A stretch of DNA of 33,031 nucleotides from Anaerolineales bacterium (lineage in GTDB: Bacteria > Chloroflexota > Anaerolineae > 4572-78 > NAK82): the NCBI GenBank assembly GCA_020343875.1, contig CP070811.1:3738002-3771032 (forward strand), read 5' to 3'. Each line of letters starts with the position of its first letter. Position 1 is the first letter of the stretch. Positions 6,456-14,872 of the stretch are shown piece after piece. The position numbers were made by a program, and so were the translations under genes. The notes under the pieces were generated by a model that was not told the origin of the DNA, ran no database searches, and saw nothing but the letters and a program-made list of their open reading frames with translations.

Positions 6456-8528
6456 ATGACCACTGTCTACTCGACTGACAAATTGCGCAACGTGGTGCTC
6501 CTAGGTCACGGCAGCTCAGGCAAGACTTCGCTGACTGAAGCGATGTTGTTCAATACAGGCGCTATCAACCGCATGGGAAAAGTGGAAGAGGGGACCACTG
6601 TCTCAGACTTCGACGAAGAGGAGATTCGGCGCCACATTTCATTGAATCTCTCGTTGATCTCTTGCGAGTGGGACAAGTACAAGATCAACGTGCTTGATAC
6701 ACCTGGCTACTTGGATTTTGTGGGAGAGGTTATCAGTGCCATTCGAGTGGCCGATGCGGGTATTGTGTTGGTGGATGCCGTAGCGGGGGTTGAGGTTGGC
6801 ACCGAGCTGGCCTGGCAGCATGCCGACAATCAGCATTTGCCGCGCCTGGTATTTATCAACAAGATGGACCGGGATAACGCTAACTTCGAGCGTACCCTTG
6901 GCACATTACGCGAGAAGTTCGAGGGCCATTTCGTACCCATCCAGCTGCCAATTGGGGAGCAGGCCAATTTCAAGGGTGTGGTAGACTTGCTCGAGATGAA
7001 AGCCTACGTCGGTGAGGATCGTGGACCAGGCGCCGTCCCGGAAGACCTGGTCGAAGCTGCCGAGGAGGCTCGCACAGCACTGGTCGAGGCTGCGGCCGAG
7101 GGCGACGATGAGCTGATTATGAAATATTTGGACGGGGAAGAGCTAACCAATGCCGAAATCGGCAGGGGGTTGGCGGCTGGTATTGCCGCCGGTACCACCA
7201 TTCCGGTGCTCTGTGGCTCAGCGTCGCATAATGTGGGTGTGCAGGCACTGCTGCATATAATTGTGCGCAATCTGCCCGGTCCATCCAGCCAGACGGTTGC
7301 CACCGTCGCCGCTACTTCTGGAGAAGAGTCGCTTGACTTTGACGCATCTGGTCCACTGGCAGCTTTTGTCTTCAAAACAGCCGCCGATCCGTACGTGGGC
7401 AAGCTGACTTATTTTCGCGTTTACTCGGGCACGCTCAAGTCCAATACGCACGCCTTCAACAGCCGCACCCAGTCCGAAGAGCGGTTGGGCCAGATTAGCT
7501 TGTCGCGTGGCAAGGAACAGCTCCCGGTTACCGAAGTCCGAGCTGGCGATATGGGGGTGGTGGCCAAGCTAGGCGAGACCCTAACTGCCGATACGCTTTG
7601 TGACAAGTCACATGCGCTCGTTCTACCTGGTATTGAGTTTCCTACCCCTCTCTTTGCTGTGGCCGTTGCGCCCAAGACCAAAGCCGACTCGGCCAAAATG
7701 GGCCCCAGCCTGACCCGTATTGTCGAGGAGGACCCCACCCTGCGCTGGCGTAACGAAGATAATACCCGACAGGTGATTCTGGAAGGTATGGGGGATGCGC
7801 ACGTTGATACCGCCATTCGCCGCCTGGAGCAAAAGTTTGGCCTGGGTCTGGAGACGTCGGTACCCAAAGTGCCGTATATGGAGACAGTCACCAAAGTTGG
7901 CAGTGATTCGTACCGGCACAAGAAACAAACCGGAGGCGCGGGCCAGTTTGCTGAAGTTCACATGCGGGTAGAACCCTTGTCTCGAGATGCGGGTTATGAG
8001 TTCGAGTGGGAGGTATTTGGAGGGGCCATTTCTTCCTCCTTCCAGCCTTCTATCCAGAAGGGCATCAGGCAAGTCATGGGCAACGGGCCCCTGGCGGGAT
8101 ATCCCGTGGTGGACGTGAAGGCTGTGGTCTTTGATGGCAAGGAGCACCCGGTTGACTCTAAGGATATTGCCTTTCAAATCGCTGGTCGCGAGGTGTTCAA
8201 ACAGGCTTTCAAGAACGGCAACCCTGTCCTGTTGGAGCCGATCATGAATATGAGTATCACGGTGCCCGATGAGTTTATGGGTGACGTGATGGGGGACCTG
8301 ACCACGCGCCGGGGCCGTGTGCAAGGCACTGATCAAGAGCGAGGTAATGCCATCGTCCATGCTCAGGCCCCGTTGGCCGATATCCAGCGCTATGCTACGG
8401 ATCTGCGCTCCTTTACCCAAGGGCGGGGTATCTATACCCTGACCTTCTCTCATTACGAGCAGGTGCCAGCCCATTTGCAGGCTGAAGTCATCGCCCAGGC
8501 CGAGCGAGAACGGCAAGAGGCAGAATAG
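6456..8528 (+). CDS. Elongation factor G-like translational GTPase (EF-G2 type)
   Basis: This is a cytosolic ribosome-associated GTPase of the EF-G family. I start it at ATG 6456 because AAGGAGG ends 5 bases before it; the longer frame from 6411 has no SD. The 690 residues carry the GTPase motifs in order: G1 GHGSSGKTSL, G3 DTPGYLDF, G4 NKMD and G5 GSASH. Domain II follows (ADPYVGKLTYFRVYSG), then domains III-V (KQTGGAGQFAEV, SSFQPSIQKGI, MNMSITVPDEFMGDVMGDL, RRGRVQG). The G1 form G-H-G-S-S-G-K-T and the start EEGTTVSDF match the EF-G2 branch (Thermus EF-G-2, mycobacterial FusA2) rather than canonical FusA, whose G1 is AHIDAGKTT. The exact job of EF-G2 is unsettled. The gene stands alone with its own promoter, not beside rpsL, rpsG or tuf as a main fusA would. 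Confidence 0.92.
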   Translation: MTTVYSTDKLRNVVLLGHGSSGKTSLTEAMLFNTGAINRMGKVEEGTTVSDFDEEEIRRHISLNLSLISCEWDKYKINVLDTPGYLDFVGEVISAIRVADAGIVLVDAVAGVEVGTELAWQHADNQHLPRLVFINKMDRDNANFERTLGTLREKFEGHFVPIQLPIGEQANFKGVVDLLEMKAYVGEDRGPGAVPEDLVEAAEEARTALVEAAAEGDDELIMKYLDGEELTNAEIGRGLAAGIAAGTTIPVLCGSASHNVGVQALLHIIVRNLPGPSSQTVATVAATSGEESLDFDASGPLAAFVFKTAADPYVGKLTYFRVYSGTLKSNTHAFNSRTQSEERLGQISLSRGKEQLPVTEVRAGDMGVVAKLGETLTADTLCDKSHALVLPGIEFPTPLFAVAVAPKTKADSAKMGPSLTRIVEEDPTLRWRNEDNTRQVILEGMGDAHVDTAIRRLEQKFGLGLETSVPKVPYMETVTKVGSDSYRHKKQTGGAGQFAEVHMRVEPLSRDAGYEFEWEVFGGAISSSFQPSIQKGIRQVMGNGPLAGYPVVDVKAVVFDGKEHPVDSKDIAFQIAGREVFKQAFKNGNPVLLEPIMNMSITVPDEFMGDVMGDLTTRRGRVQGTDQERGNAIVHAQAPLADIQRYATDLRSFTQGRGIYTLTFSHYEQVPAHLQAEVIAQAERERQEAE

Positions 8529-8614
8529 AGCTGCGGCTGAACAAGGCAAGGGACTTTACGTTAAATTTACGCTGTCTTTACGCAAAGTTTACTGCAAAGT
8601 GCTTGCATGTGTGC

Positions 8615-8803
8615 TAGAATATGATTGCCACGGTTCATACAATTATACGCAGGGGGCGATGTTTAATATAACTCTCCTCCCAAGTGAGCCCAAAAAAAAG
8701 AGCCCAAACCCAGTGACCCCCCTCCCTTTAACGAGGGCCGTGGCCTAAGAAGATCCCAAGGCATACTTCCAATCCATCGATAAGAAAAACCTTGGGCCCC
8801 CCC
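8615..8803 (+). ncRNA. Candidate structured non-coding RNA (6S-like rod?)
   Basis: The 399-base gap between the EF-G2 gene and argF has no supportable ORF, but it can fold. GGGGGC (8652-8657) pairs with GCCCCC (8796-8801), next to GATG (8658-8661) with CATC (8775-8778). AAGTGAGCC (8682-8690) pairs with GGCATACTT (8760-8768) with one mismatch and one wobble, and CCCT-TTAACG-AGGG closes a tip. A TAGAAT -10 (8615-8620; start near 8627) lies before it and a strong terminator follows at once. Size (about 150-180 bases) and rod shape recall 6S RNA, but I see no sequence signature that proves it. Confidence 0.3.
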
Positions 8804-8838
8804 AACCGCCTGTGCCGCCCACACAGGCGGTTTAATTT
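8804..8838 (+). terminator. Rho-independent terminator
   Basis: AACCGCCTGTG (8804-8814) and CACAGGCGGTT (8822-8832) form a perfect 11-bp stem with a 7-base loop, followed by TAATTTT and a further T-rich stretch. It would end the transcript from the EF-G2 gene or from the candidate RNA just upstream. Confidence 0.85.
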
Positions 8839-8880
8839 TCCTGCTTTTTCTGGCGGTGGCTTTTTCATTTGACATAGTTG

Positions 8881-8889
8881 TGGTATACT
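8881..8889 (+). promoter_or_regulatory. Extended -10 promoter for argF
   Basis: TGGTATACT combines the TG extension with a TATACT -10, about 40 bases before the argF ATG. A TTGACA lies only 9 bases upstream of the -10, too close to serve as its -35. No ArgR-type operator was recognised. Confidence 0.45.
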
Positions 8890-8927
8890 GGGTCCAGAAT
8901 CTGATACCGCTGGGGTGAGAGGTACTC

Positions 8928-9851
8928 ATGAAAGATTTTGTCAGCATTGCCGATCTGCCGCCGGCCGGCATCTTTGAGATACTGAACCGGGCTAAGCAGT
9001 TGAAAGAGGAGTGGCTTGAAGGAGGCAACCAGCCCATCTTGAAAGGCAAGGTGCTGGGTATGATCTTCCAAAAGCCTTCGCTTCGCACTCGGGTTTCCTT
9101 CGATATGGCCATGTTGCATCTGGGAGGGCACGCCCTGTATCTCTCTCCTGCCGAGATAGGCTTGGGCAAGCGGGAGAGCATAGCTGACGTGGCTCGGGTT
9201 ATGTCCCGCTACGTGGATGGCATCATGGCGCGTGTCTTTGACCACGATCACATTTTGCAGCTGGCCAAATACTCGCGGGTGCCTGTCATAAATGGCTTAA
9301 GTGACTATAATCATCCCTGTCAGGGCATGGCTGACCTGCTCACCATCTGGGAAAAGAAGGGTGACTTCAAAGGATTGAAGTTGGCCTACGTGGGTGATGG
9401 TAACAACGTAGCTGTCTCGTTGCTCTTTGCTGCTACCAAGCTGGGTATGCACTTTAGCGTGGGCAACCCGCCCGGCTATGATTTGCCCCCCCAGGCTTTG
9501 AGCACGGGCCGGCAGTTCGCCCAAGAGAGCGGCAGCCAGGTCGTGACGACCCATGATCCAGTGGAAGCCGTAGCCCATGCCGACGTTGTATACACGGATA
9601 CCTGGACCAGTATGGGGCAGGAGGTAGAGTCGGCCAAACGGGACGCCGTCTTCCCGCCCTTCCAGGTCAATAGCAACTTGCTGGCGCATGCTCAGCCTGA
9701 GGCCATTGTCATGCACTGTCTTCCCGCTCACCGGGGACACGAGATCACACATGAAGTGGCCGATGGCCCCCAATCAGTTTTGTTCGATCAGGCAGAGAAT
9801 CGATTACACGCCCAGAAGGGCATCCTGGCCATATTGATGGCCGGGTCATAA
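8928..9851 (+). CDS. argF: Ornithine carbamoyltransferase
   Basis: The enzyme joins carbamoyl phosphate to ornithine to make citrulline, the sixth step of arginine synthesis, in the cytosol. The 307 residues are the usual length. The carbamoyl-phosphate loop is [12 protein letters not shown] (47-58), a common variant of S-T-R-T-R. HPCQ (129-132), DTWTSMGQE (224-232) and HCLPAHRG (263-270) complete the carbamoyl-phosphate and ornithine sites; the SMG loop and HCLP are specific to ornithine rather than aspartate transferases. GAGAGG before ATG 8928 fixes the start. No other arg genes are in the window, so it is a lone biosynthetic gene here. A catabolic (arcB) role is less likely without arcA or arcC beside it, but cannot be excluded. 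Confidence 0.95.
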   Translation: MKDFVSIADLPPAGIFEILNRAKQLKEEWLEGGNQPILKGKVLGMIFQKPSLRTRVSFDMAMLHLGGHALYLSPAEIGLGKRESIADVARVMSRYVDGIMARVFDHDHILQLAKYSRVPVINGLSDYNHPCQGMADLLTIWEKKGDFKGLKLAYVGDGNNVAVSLLFAATKLGMHFSVGNPPGYDLPPQALSTGRQFAQESGSQVVTTHDPVEAVAHADVVYTDTWTSMGQEVESAKRDAVFPPFQVNSNLLAHAQPEAIVMHCLPAHRGHEITHEVADGPQSVLFDQAENRLHAQKGILAILMAGS

Positions 9852-9873
9852 ACAACACTAAGCTGCGGATCAC

Positions 9874-9943
9874 GGCCTCTAGAAGGAGGCCCAAAGAGTG
9901 GCAGGCTTTCCCTGCAAGCACCGCGCCCGTCGGCTTTTCGACG
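9874..9943 (+). promoter_or_regulatory. Three tandem hairpins in the argF-TPR intergenic leader
   Basis: Three short perfect hairpins follow one another: GGCCTC-tagaag-GAGGCC (9874-9891), GCAGG-ctttc-CCTGC (9901-9915) and CGTCG-gctttt-CGACG (9928-9943). None has a U-tract, so they are not typical terminators. They may stabilise or regulate the RNA between the two genes. No known riboswitch was recognised. Confidence 0.3.
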
Positions 9944-9999
9944 TCTGTTGCGAGTGGGGCATTACCACTTGACCTTTGACACTTTGGAGAGGGTCTTAG

Positions 10000-12276
10000 A
10001 TGGCTGGCAATCGTGATAACTATGAGCAAGCCATGCGCGCCGCCTTCGATCATAGCTGGAACCGTGATTGGAAGGCCGCCATAGAGGCCTACAAGCATGC
10101 CCTTATGGAGTTTCCTCAGGACTTGCCAGCAACGGTAGGGCTGGGCGGGGTATTCGTGGAACTCAAACAGCCGCAAGTCGCCCTCAAGGTATTTGAGCGG
10201 GCTGTGCAGCTTGCGCCTGAGGACACCGATGCCCTGCACCACCTGGCTGATGTGCAAGAGCGGCTGGGCAGACTCGAAGATGCGGCCGCTACCCACGCCC
10301 GGGTCGGCCAGGTCTTTGCCCGGCAAGGCAAGCTAGAGGAAGCCGCCGACGCCTGGACACAGTCCTCTCGGCTGGCCTCCAACCAGGTTCAAGTTTATCT
10401 GCGCTTGGCCGGGGTCTTGGAAGAGTTAGGCCGTTCAGAGCAGGCGGCAGCGGAGTATGCAACCGTGGCCTCGGTCGTCCATCGGCAGGGTAATAAAGAT
10501 TTGGCCTTCGAATACTGCCAGGAAGCGTTGCGCCTGGACCCCGGCAACAGCAAAGCGCAGGCCATGATAAAGTCGCTGCAAGGTGACCGTCGCCAGCCAG
10601 CGGCCGCTGGCCTGGGCTTCTGGGATGAACCAGTGTCCACACCGGTTCGCGAAAAGCCCACAGGTGAAGATATCTTTAGCTTGGAAAGCCTGGCCGAGGA
10701 AGAGGCCGACGGCCGGACTCCAGCAGAGCGGGCCCAGCGACGTGCCTTACAAGAGTTGGCGGATATGCTCTTTGAAGTCGGGGAGGAGCATGGTCCTGAT
10801 CTGACCACGGTAGCTGTGATTGGCCAGGGTATAGACCAGCAAACTCGTGGGCTGTTGGATGATGCCATCCACAGCTACCTCAAAGCCCTCAAAAGCGGGC
10901 TGACGCGTATGGCCATCTCCTTCAACCTGGGCATGATTTATTATGAGCGGATGCGTTACGACGAAGCGATTGAAGCGTTCCGTCGTTCCATGCGCGACGA
11001 AGACTATGCGCTGGGCTCTCACTATGCCCTGGGCCTGACGTACCAGAAAGCCGGCAAGACGGATCGGTGCTTGGAGCATTTTGTGGAGGTTGTGAAAGCA
11101 GTTGACCTGGAAACCATTCAACCCGAACAGGCCCAGAAGCTAAATGCCATCTATCAGCAACTGAGCGACAGCTATATTGCTAAGGGCAACACTGAACCAG
11201 CGAACATCTTCATCCGGACCGTGATGGAATTCTTCTCCAAATTGAATTGGCAGCAAAAGGCGTATGAGGCCCGTCGCCTGATGGATAGCCTCTCGGGCGG
11301 CAGTGAGCTGATGGCCTTGGGTGAGTACCTTGAGACACCTGAAACCGAGGTGATCGTCACCGCTATGGCCCTGACGGGCGAGTATATGCGCCGCAACATG
11401 CTGAGGACCGCAGCCGAAGAATGTTTCCGAGCTATCCAAAAAGTGCCCAGCTATCTACCCCTACACGTTCGGCTGGCGGATATCTTCCTGCAACAGGAAC
11501 ATACTCCAGAAGCCATTACCAAGTATTTGGCCGTCGCTGAGGTCTACCAGATGCGGGGCGAGTCTGAACAGACGATCGACATCTACCAAAAGGTGCTCCA
11601 GCTGGCCCAAATGGATGTCAAGGTTCGGACCAAGCTGATTGACCTGCTCATTATGCGGGGTGAAGCCGACCAGGCCCTTGAGCAATACTTAGTCCTGGCC
11701 GATGTCCACTATCAGTTGGCTCAGGTAGACCAGGCGCTGGAAAAATACCTCGAGGCTTTGCGTTTGGCTCCCAGCTCCGCCAAAGAAAACAGCTGGAAAG
11801 TGGGCATCTTGCACCGCATGGGTGATATATACAACCAGCGTGTTGATTGGGCGCAAGCCGCCGCAGCCTACGAGTCCATTGTGTCTGTAGCCCCCCATGA
11901 CGAACGGGCGCAACTGGCACTGGTCGATCTCTATTTTAAGCAAGGCCAGAGCAGCAAAGCGTTGCAGGCACTCGATACCTTGCTAGGTATCTACCGCAAG
12001 GCGGGCAAAGAGCGAAAGATCCTGGATTCGCTTCGGGAAATTGTACAGACGCGACCAGAGGAGATGGGGCTGCGGGCCAGATTGGCCGCTACGTACGCAC
12101 AGCAGGGGATGGCCAAGCAGGCCATCGCCGAGTACGATGCCCTGGGCGAAATGCAATTGGAGGCAGGCCTCCGTGAAGAGGCTGCCCAAACCATTCAGAC
12201 TATCATTAACCTGGGACCTGACGACATAGAGGGATATCGTCGCCTATTCTCGCAGATAAAGGGCGGTAGTCTGTAG
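10000..12276 (+). CDS. Large tetratricopeptide repeat (TPR) protein
   Basis: The product is 758 residues of almost continuous TPR helices, with repeats such as WKAAIEAYKHALMEFPQDLPA, PQVALKVFERAVQLAPEDTDA and DLAFEYCQEALRLDPGNSKA. They fall in an N-terminal block (about 1-195) and a larger C-terminal block (about 270-758), joined by a low-complexity acidic linker (about 200-250). It has no signal peptide or membrane helix, so it should be a cytosolic scaffold for protein-protein contacts. GGAGAGGG lies 7 bases before ATG 10000. It sits between argF and cdaA, and the 148-base gap to cdaA contains no clear promoter or terminator, so co-transcription with the c-di-AMP genes is possible. The partner and role are unknown; TPR arrays do not tell function. 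Confidence 0.85.
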   Translation: MAGNRDNYEQAMRAAFDHSWNRDWKAAIEAYKHALMEFPQDLPATVGLGGVFVELKQPQVALKVFERAVQLAPEDTDALHHLADVQERLGRLEDAAATHARVGQVFARQGKLEEAADAWTQSSRLASNQVQVYLRLAGVLEELGRSEQAAAEYATVASVVHRQGNKDLAFEYCQEALRLDPGNSKAQAMIKSLQGDRRQPAAAGLGFWDEPVSTPVREKPTGEDIFSLESLAEEEADGRTPAERAQRRALQELADMLFEVGEEHGPDLTTVAVIGQGIDQQTRGLLDDAIHSYLKALKSGLTRMAISFNLGMIYYERMRYDEAIEAFRRSMRDEDYALGSHYALGLTYQKAGKTDRCLEHFVEVVKAVDLETIQPEQAQKLNAIYQQLSDSYIAKGNTEPANIFIRTVMEFFSKLNWQQKAYEARRLMDSLSGGSELMALGEYLETPETEVIVTAMALTGEYMRRNMLRTAAEECFRAIQKVPSYLPLHVRLADIFLQQEHTPEAITKYLAVAEVYQMRGESEQTIDIYQKVLQLAQMDVKVRTKLIDLLIMRGEADQALEQYLVLADVHYQLAQVDQALEKYLEALRLAPSSAKENSWKVGILHRMGDIYNQRVDWAQAAAAYESIVSVAPHDERAQLALVDLYFKQGQSSKALQALDTLLGIYRKAGKERKILDSLREIVQTRPEEMGLRARLAATYAQQGMAKQAIAEYDALGEMQLEAGLREEAAQTIQTIINLGPDDIEGYRRLFSQIKGGSL

Positions 12277-12425
12277 CTGACAAGTCGGCCTTGCTGATGC
12301 GCCTGACACTTGTGCCTGTGCCGTTGGGCCCGCTTACCTAGCACGCACCGGCAGGCGTCCTTCGAGTGGCCACGCTGGAGTGTTGATTTATCTGACATGC
12401 TGATTTATGGAGCTGGAGACGCACC

Positions 12426-13241
12426 TTGGCCGATGTTCCATCTATTCTGTTGCGCCTCGAATGGACGAGCGTGGTTGACATCCTACTCGTCTCGATCATT
12501 TTCTATGGTCTGTTCACACTGGTCCAGGGCACTCAGGCAGTTCAGCTGTTGCGGGGCGTGGTTACCATTGTCGTCATCACGGTTGTTGCTACCAGCATCT
12601 TCGAGCTAACTGCTTTCAGCTGGTTGATCCGCAATTCGTTGCCAGCCCTGCTGGTGGCCATCCCGGTCGTGTTCCAGCCGGAGCTGCGCCGGCTCTTGGA
12701 GCGATTGGGGCGAGGCACCGGTGGTTTTCTCGGTTTGCGCTCCCAAGAGACGGTCTTGCGCCAGGTCATTGAAACCATTGCCCGAGCTTGCAGCCAGCTT
12801 GCGCTGGCCCGCCACGGGGCGCTCATTGTGCTGGAACGCGAGACTGGCTTGCAAGACATCATTGAAACCGGCGTGCGCCTGAATGCTGAAGTGTCCCAGG
12901 AATTGCTCTTAACCCTCTTTTTTCCCAACACCGCACTCCATGACGGTGCGGTTATCGTCCGACGAGACCGAGTCGTGGCGGCGGGCTGTGTGCTCCCCCT
13001 CAGCACGGCCAATGGCACCGATCGACAGTTGGGCACCCGACACCGGGCCGGTTTGGGCGTGACAGAAGGAAGTGACGCCATTGCTGTGATTGTCTCTGAG
13101 GAGACTGGTATTATTTCCATCGCCCATAATGGGCGCATGATCCGCCGCATGGACGAGAAACGCTTGGCCAAAGTCTTGACCGCCTTCTATCGTACCGAGT
13201 TCAGGGTATCCTTGCCAGGTTGGCTCGGGCGATTGAAATAG
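12426..13241 (+). CDS. cdaA: Diadenylate cyclase CdaA (DacA), membrane-anchored
   Basis: CdaA condenses two ATP into cyclic di-AMP, a second messenger that controls K+ and osmolyte uptake and cell-wall balance. The N-terminus has three hydrophobic helices (VVDILLVSIIFYGLFTLV, LLRGVVTIVVITVVATSIF, SLPALLVAIPVVF). The DAC domain follows with the two diagnostic motifs D-G-A (173-175, in ALHDGAVIV) and R-H-R (205-207, in GTRHRAGLG). At 271 residues it is full length. The start is TTG 12426, with GGAG at a good distance upstream (GGAGACGCACC-TTG). It is followed after 43 bases by the ybbR gene, the standard regulator partner, so an operon is likely. Both catalytic motifs are intact and activity is expected. 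Confidence 0.95.
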   Translation: MADVPSILLRLEWTSVVDILLVSIIFYGLFTLVQGTQAVQLLRGVVTIVVITVVATSIFELTAFSWLIRNSLPALLVAIPVVFQPELRRLLERLGRGTGGFLGLRSQETVLRQVIETIARACSQLALARHGALIVLERETGLQDIIETGVRLNAEVSQELLLTLFFPNTALHDGAVIVRRDRVVAAGCVLPLSTANGTDRQLGTRHRAGLGVTEGSDAIAVIVSEETGIISIAHNGRMIRRMDEKRLAKVLTAFYRTEFRVSLPGWLGRLK

Positions 13242-13284
13242 GAGGCTGTGGGGTACGCGATTAAAAATATGATGAGGTCTGGTT

Positions 13285-14643
13285 GTGCTACGTAGGATGT
13301 TACAAGGCTTAAGCACGGTAGTCCTGTCGGTGGTTCTGGCGGTTATGGTTTGGTTTGTGGCCGTCAGAGAGGAGAATCCACCCATTGAGGAGGACTATCG
13401 GTCAACCATTAGCCTGGAAATTGAAAACCTCCCCCCAGAAACCGTCATTTTTGGAGATGTACCCGATCGGGTGACGTTGCGCCTGCGAGCTCCACAGTCA
13501 AGTTGGGATGAACTGTCACCGGACAAATTTCGGGCCTGGATCGACCTGAATGGCTTGACGCCCGGCCTGCACGACGTGCCCGTTCAAATTGAGGTGTCGG
13601 ATCGCTCGGTTGACGTTATCCAAAAGCGGCCCACCAGCGTTAATGTCCGCCTGGAGTCCCTGGTCCAAAGTCAATTCCCAATCAGGGTGGAAGTAGTGGA
13701 TGCTGCCCCCTTGGGTTACATCGCCCGCCCGCCGGTCCTGGATCCGATCACAGCCACTGTCAGTGGGCCAGCTTCTGTGGTGAACCAGGTCAATCAGGTG
13801 TGGGCCGAAATGTATCTGCGGGGCGCCAAGGAGAGGGTTGAACGTTCAGTTGACCTTACCGCCCGCAATCTGGATGGCGAGGCGCTTACCCGGCTAACCA
13901 TTACGCCGCCCAAAGTTCACGTCAGTGTGCCAATTGACCAGCGCTTCGGCTATCGGGACGTTTCGGTCAGCGTGGTTATCTCGGGTGAAGTAGCCTCAGG
14001 CTACTGGGTCAGTAATATCTCCGTGGACCCATCCACGGTGACAGTGATTGGTGGGCCCACCACCTTGAACAATATCCCTGGCTTTGTTGAAACCTTTGAA
14101 GTCGATGTGAGCGACGCTACTGATGACATCATCGAACGGGTGGCCCTCGACTTGCCGCCTGGCATTTCGGTAGTGCAAGCAGAGACTCAGGGAAATGGTA
14201 ATTCCGGGGGGGTGTTGGTAACGGTTGATGTGGCCGCCATCGAGGGTGGGATCACCGTCCAGCGCCCGGTGACGTTCCAAGGCTTGCGGGAGACCCGATT
14301 AGCTTCTGCCAGCCCATCCCAGGTAGACGTGATTCTCTCTGGCCCTCTCCCCCGCTTGCAGTCATTGACGGCCCGGGACGTGACAGTTATTGCTGATCTC
14401 TTTGGCATGGATCCGGGCCTGCATAAGGTCAAACCCAGCGTGGTGGTGCCCGAAGGATTGCGGGTAGAGAGTGTGCTGCCCGACATCATCGAGATCGAGA
14501 TTAGAGTCGGCCAACTGACCACACCCACACCTACCCGGCCAGCCACCATCACCCCCACGCCTACTTTCACAGCCACAGCCGGGCTCACGGCCACGGCTGC
14601 AATCACAGCATCTGTCCCCGTTACTGTCACCGTGACACCCTAG
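13285..14643 (+). CDS. YbbR-domain protein, CdaA regulator-like (CdaR)
   Basis: YbbR proteins sit on the outer side of the membrane and modulate CdaA. The 452-residue product has one N-terminal helix (VVLSVVLAVMVWFVAV, about 12-27) as anchor. Four YbbR-type beta modules follow; recurring pieces are VTLRLRAPQSSWDELSPD, ITATVSGPASVVNQVNQV, VTVIGGPTTLNNI and VDVILSGPLPRLQSLT, each giving the x-V-x-G-P/A-x-x-x-L signature. The last 35 residues are a Thr/Pro/Ala-rich tail (TPTPTRPATITPTPTFTATA), the kind of low-complexity end common in Anaerolineae surface proteins. I start at GTG 13285 (GAGG 7 bases upstream); ATG 13297 is an alternative. It lies directly after cdaA. The link to CdaA control is family knowledge plus gene order. 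Confidence 0.88.
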   Translation: MLRRMLQGLSTVVLSVVLAVMVWFVAVREENPPIEEDYRSTISLEIENLPPETVIFGDVPDRVTLRLRAPQSSWDELSPDKFRAWIDLNGLTPGLHDVPVQIEVSDRSVDVIQKRPTSVNVRLESLVQSQFPIRVEVVDAAPLGYIARPPVLDPITATVSGPASVVNQVNQVWAEMYLRGAKERVERSVDLTARNLDGEALTRLTITPPKVHVSVPIDQRFGYRDVSVSVVISGEVASGYWVSNISVDPSTVTVIGGPTTLNNIPGFVETFEVDVSDATDDIIERVALDLPPGISVVQAETQGNGNSGGVLVTVDVAAIEGGITVQRPVTFQGLRETRLASASPSQVDVILSGPLPRLQSLTARDVTVIADLFGMDPGLHKVKPSVVVPEGLRVESVLPDIIEIEIRVGQLTTPTPTRPATITPTPTFTATAGLTATAAITASVPVTVTVTP

Positions 14644-14725
14644 CCGCGTCTTCCCCAATCCGATTCTTTGTGCCGCGGTTCCAACTATTTTCCTATAAAT
14701 CTCCAACAGCTTTCAAAGGTAACTG

Positions 14726-14734
14726 TGCTAAAAT
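14726..14734 (+). promoter_or_regulatory. Extended -10 promoter for glmS
   Basis: TGCTAAAAT is an extended -10 (TG-n-TAAAAT). It predicts a start near 14741 and a 130-base leader before the GTG of glmS. No good -35 is present. Its presence suggests glmS can be expressed apart from cdaA-ybbR. Confidence 0.45.
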
Positions 14735-14785
14735 AGCCTGAAGGGTGAGAACTGTTCTAGCATTGACCACGGAGATCTAGTTGGG

Positions 14786-14846
14786 CGGCATCCCAAAGGA
14801 TTCCTGGCCAGAGACGATAGACCAATAACCCTTGAGCGGGATGCCG
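14786..14846 (+). promoter_or_regulatory. Structured glmS leader, 9-bp inverted repeat
   Basis: CGGCATCCC (14786-14794) and GGGATGCCG (14838-14846) are perfectly complementary and enclose 43 bases, ending 14 bases before the SD AGGAGG. This could fold in the 5' UTR of glmS. The conserved core of the glmS ribozyme is not present, so if the leader regulates, it does so by another route. Confidence 0.35.
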
Positions 14847-14872
14847 GCAAGTGTGTAGTCAGGAGGCGTACT

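Noticed and set aside
7623..8549. Long minus-strand ORF (308 residues) over the EF-G2 gene
   Set aside because: Antisense shadow of a highly conserved GTPase; no motifs of its own.
14644..14872. glmS ribozyme
   Set aside because: The conserved core (AGCGCC...GACGAGG...) is absent; only an unrelated stem is seen.
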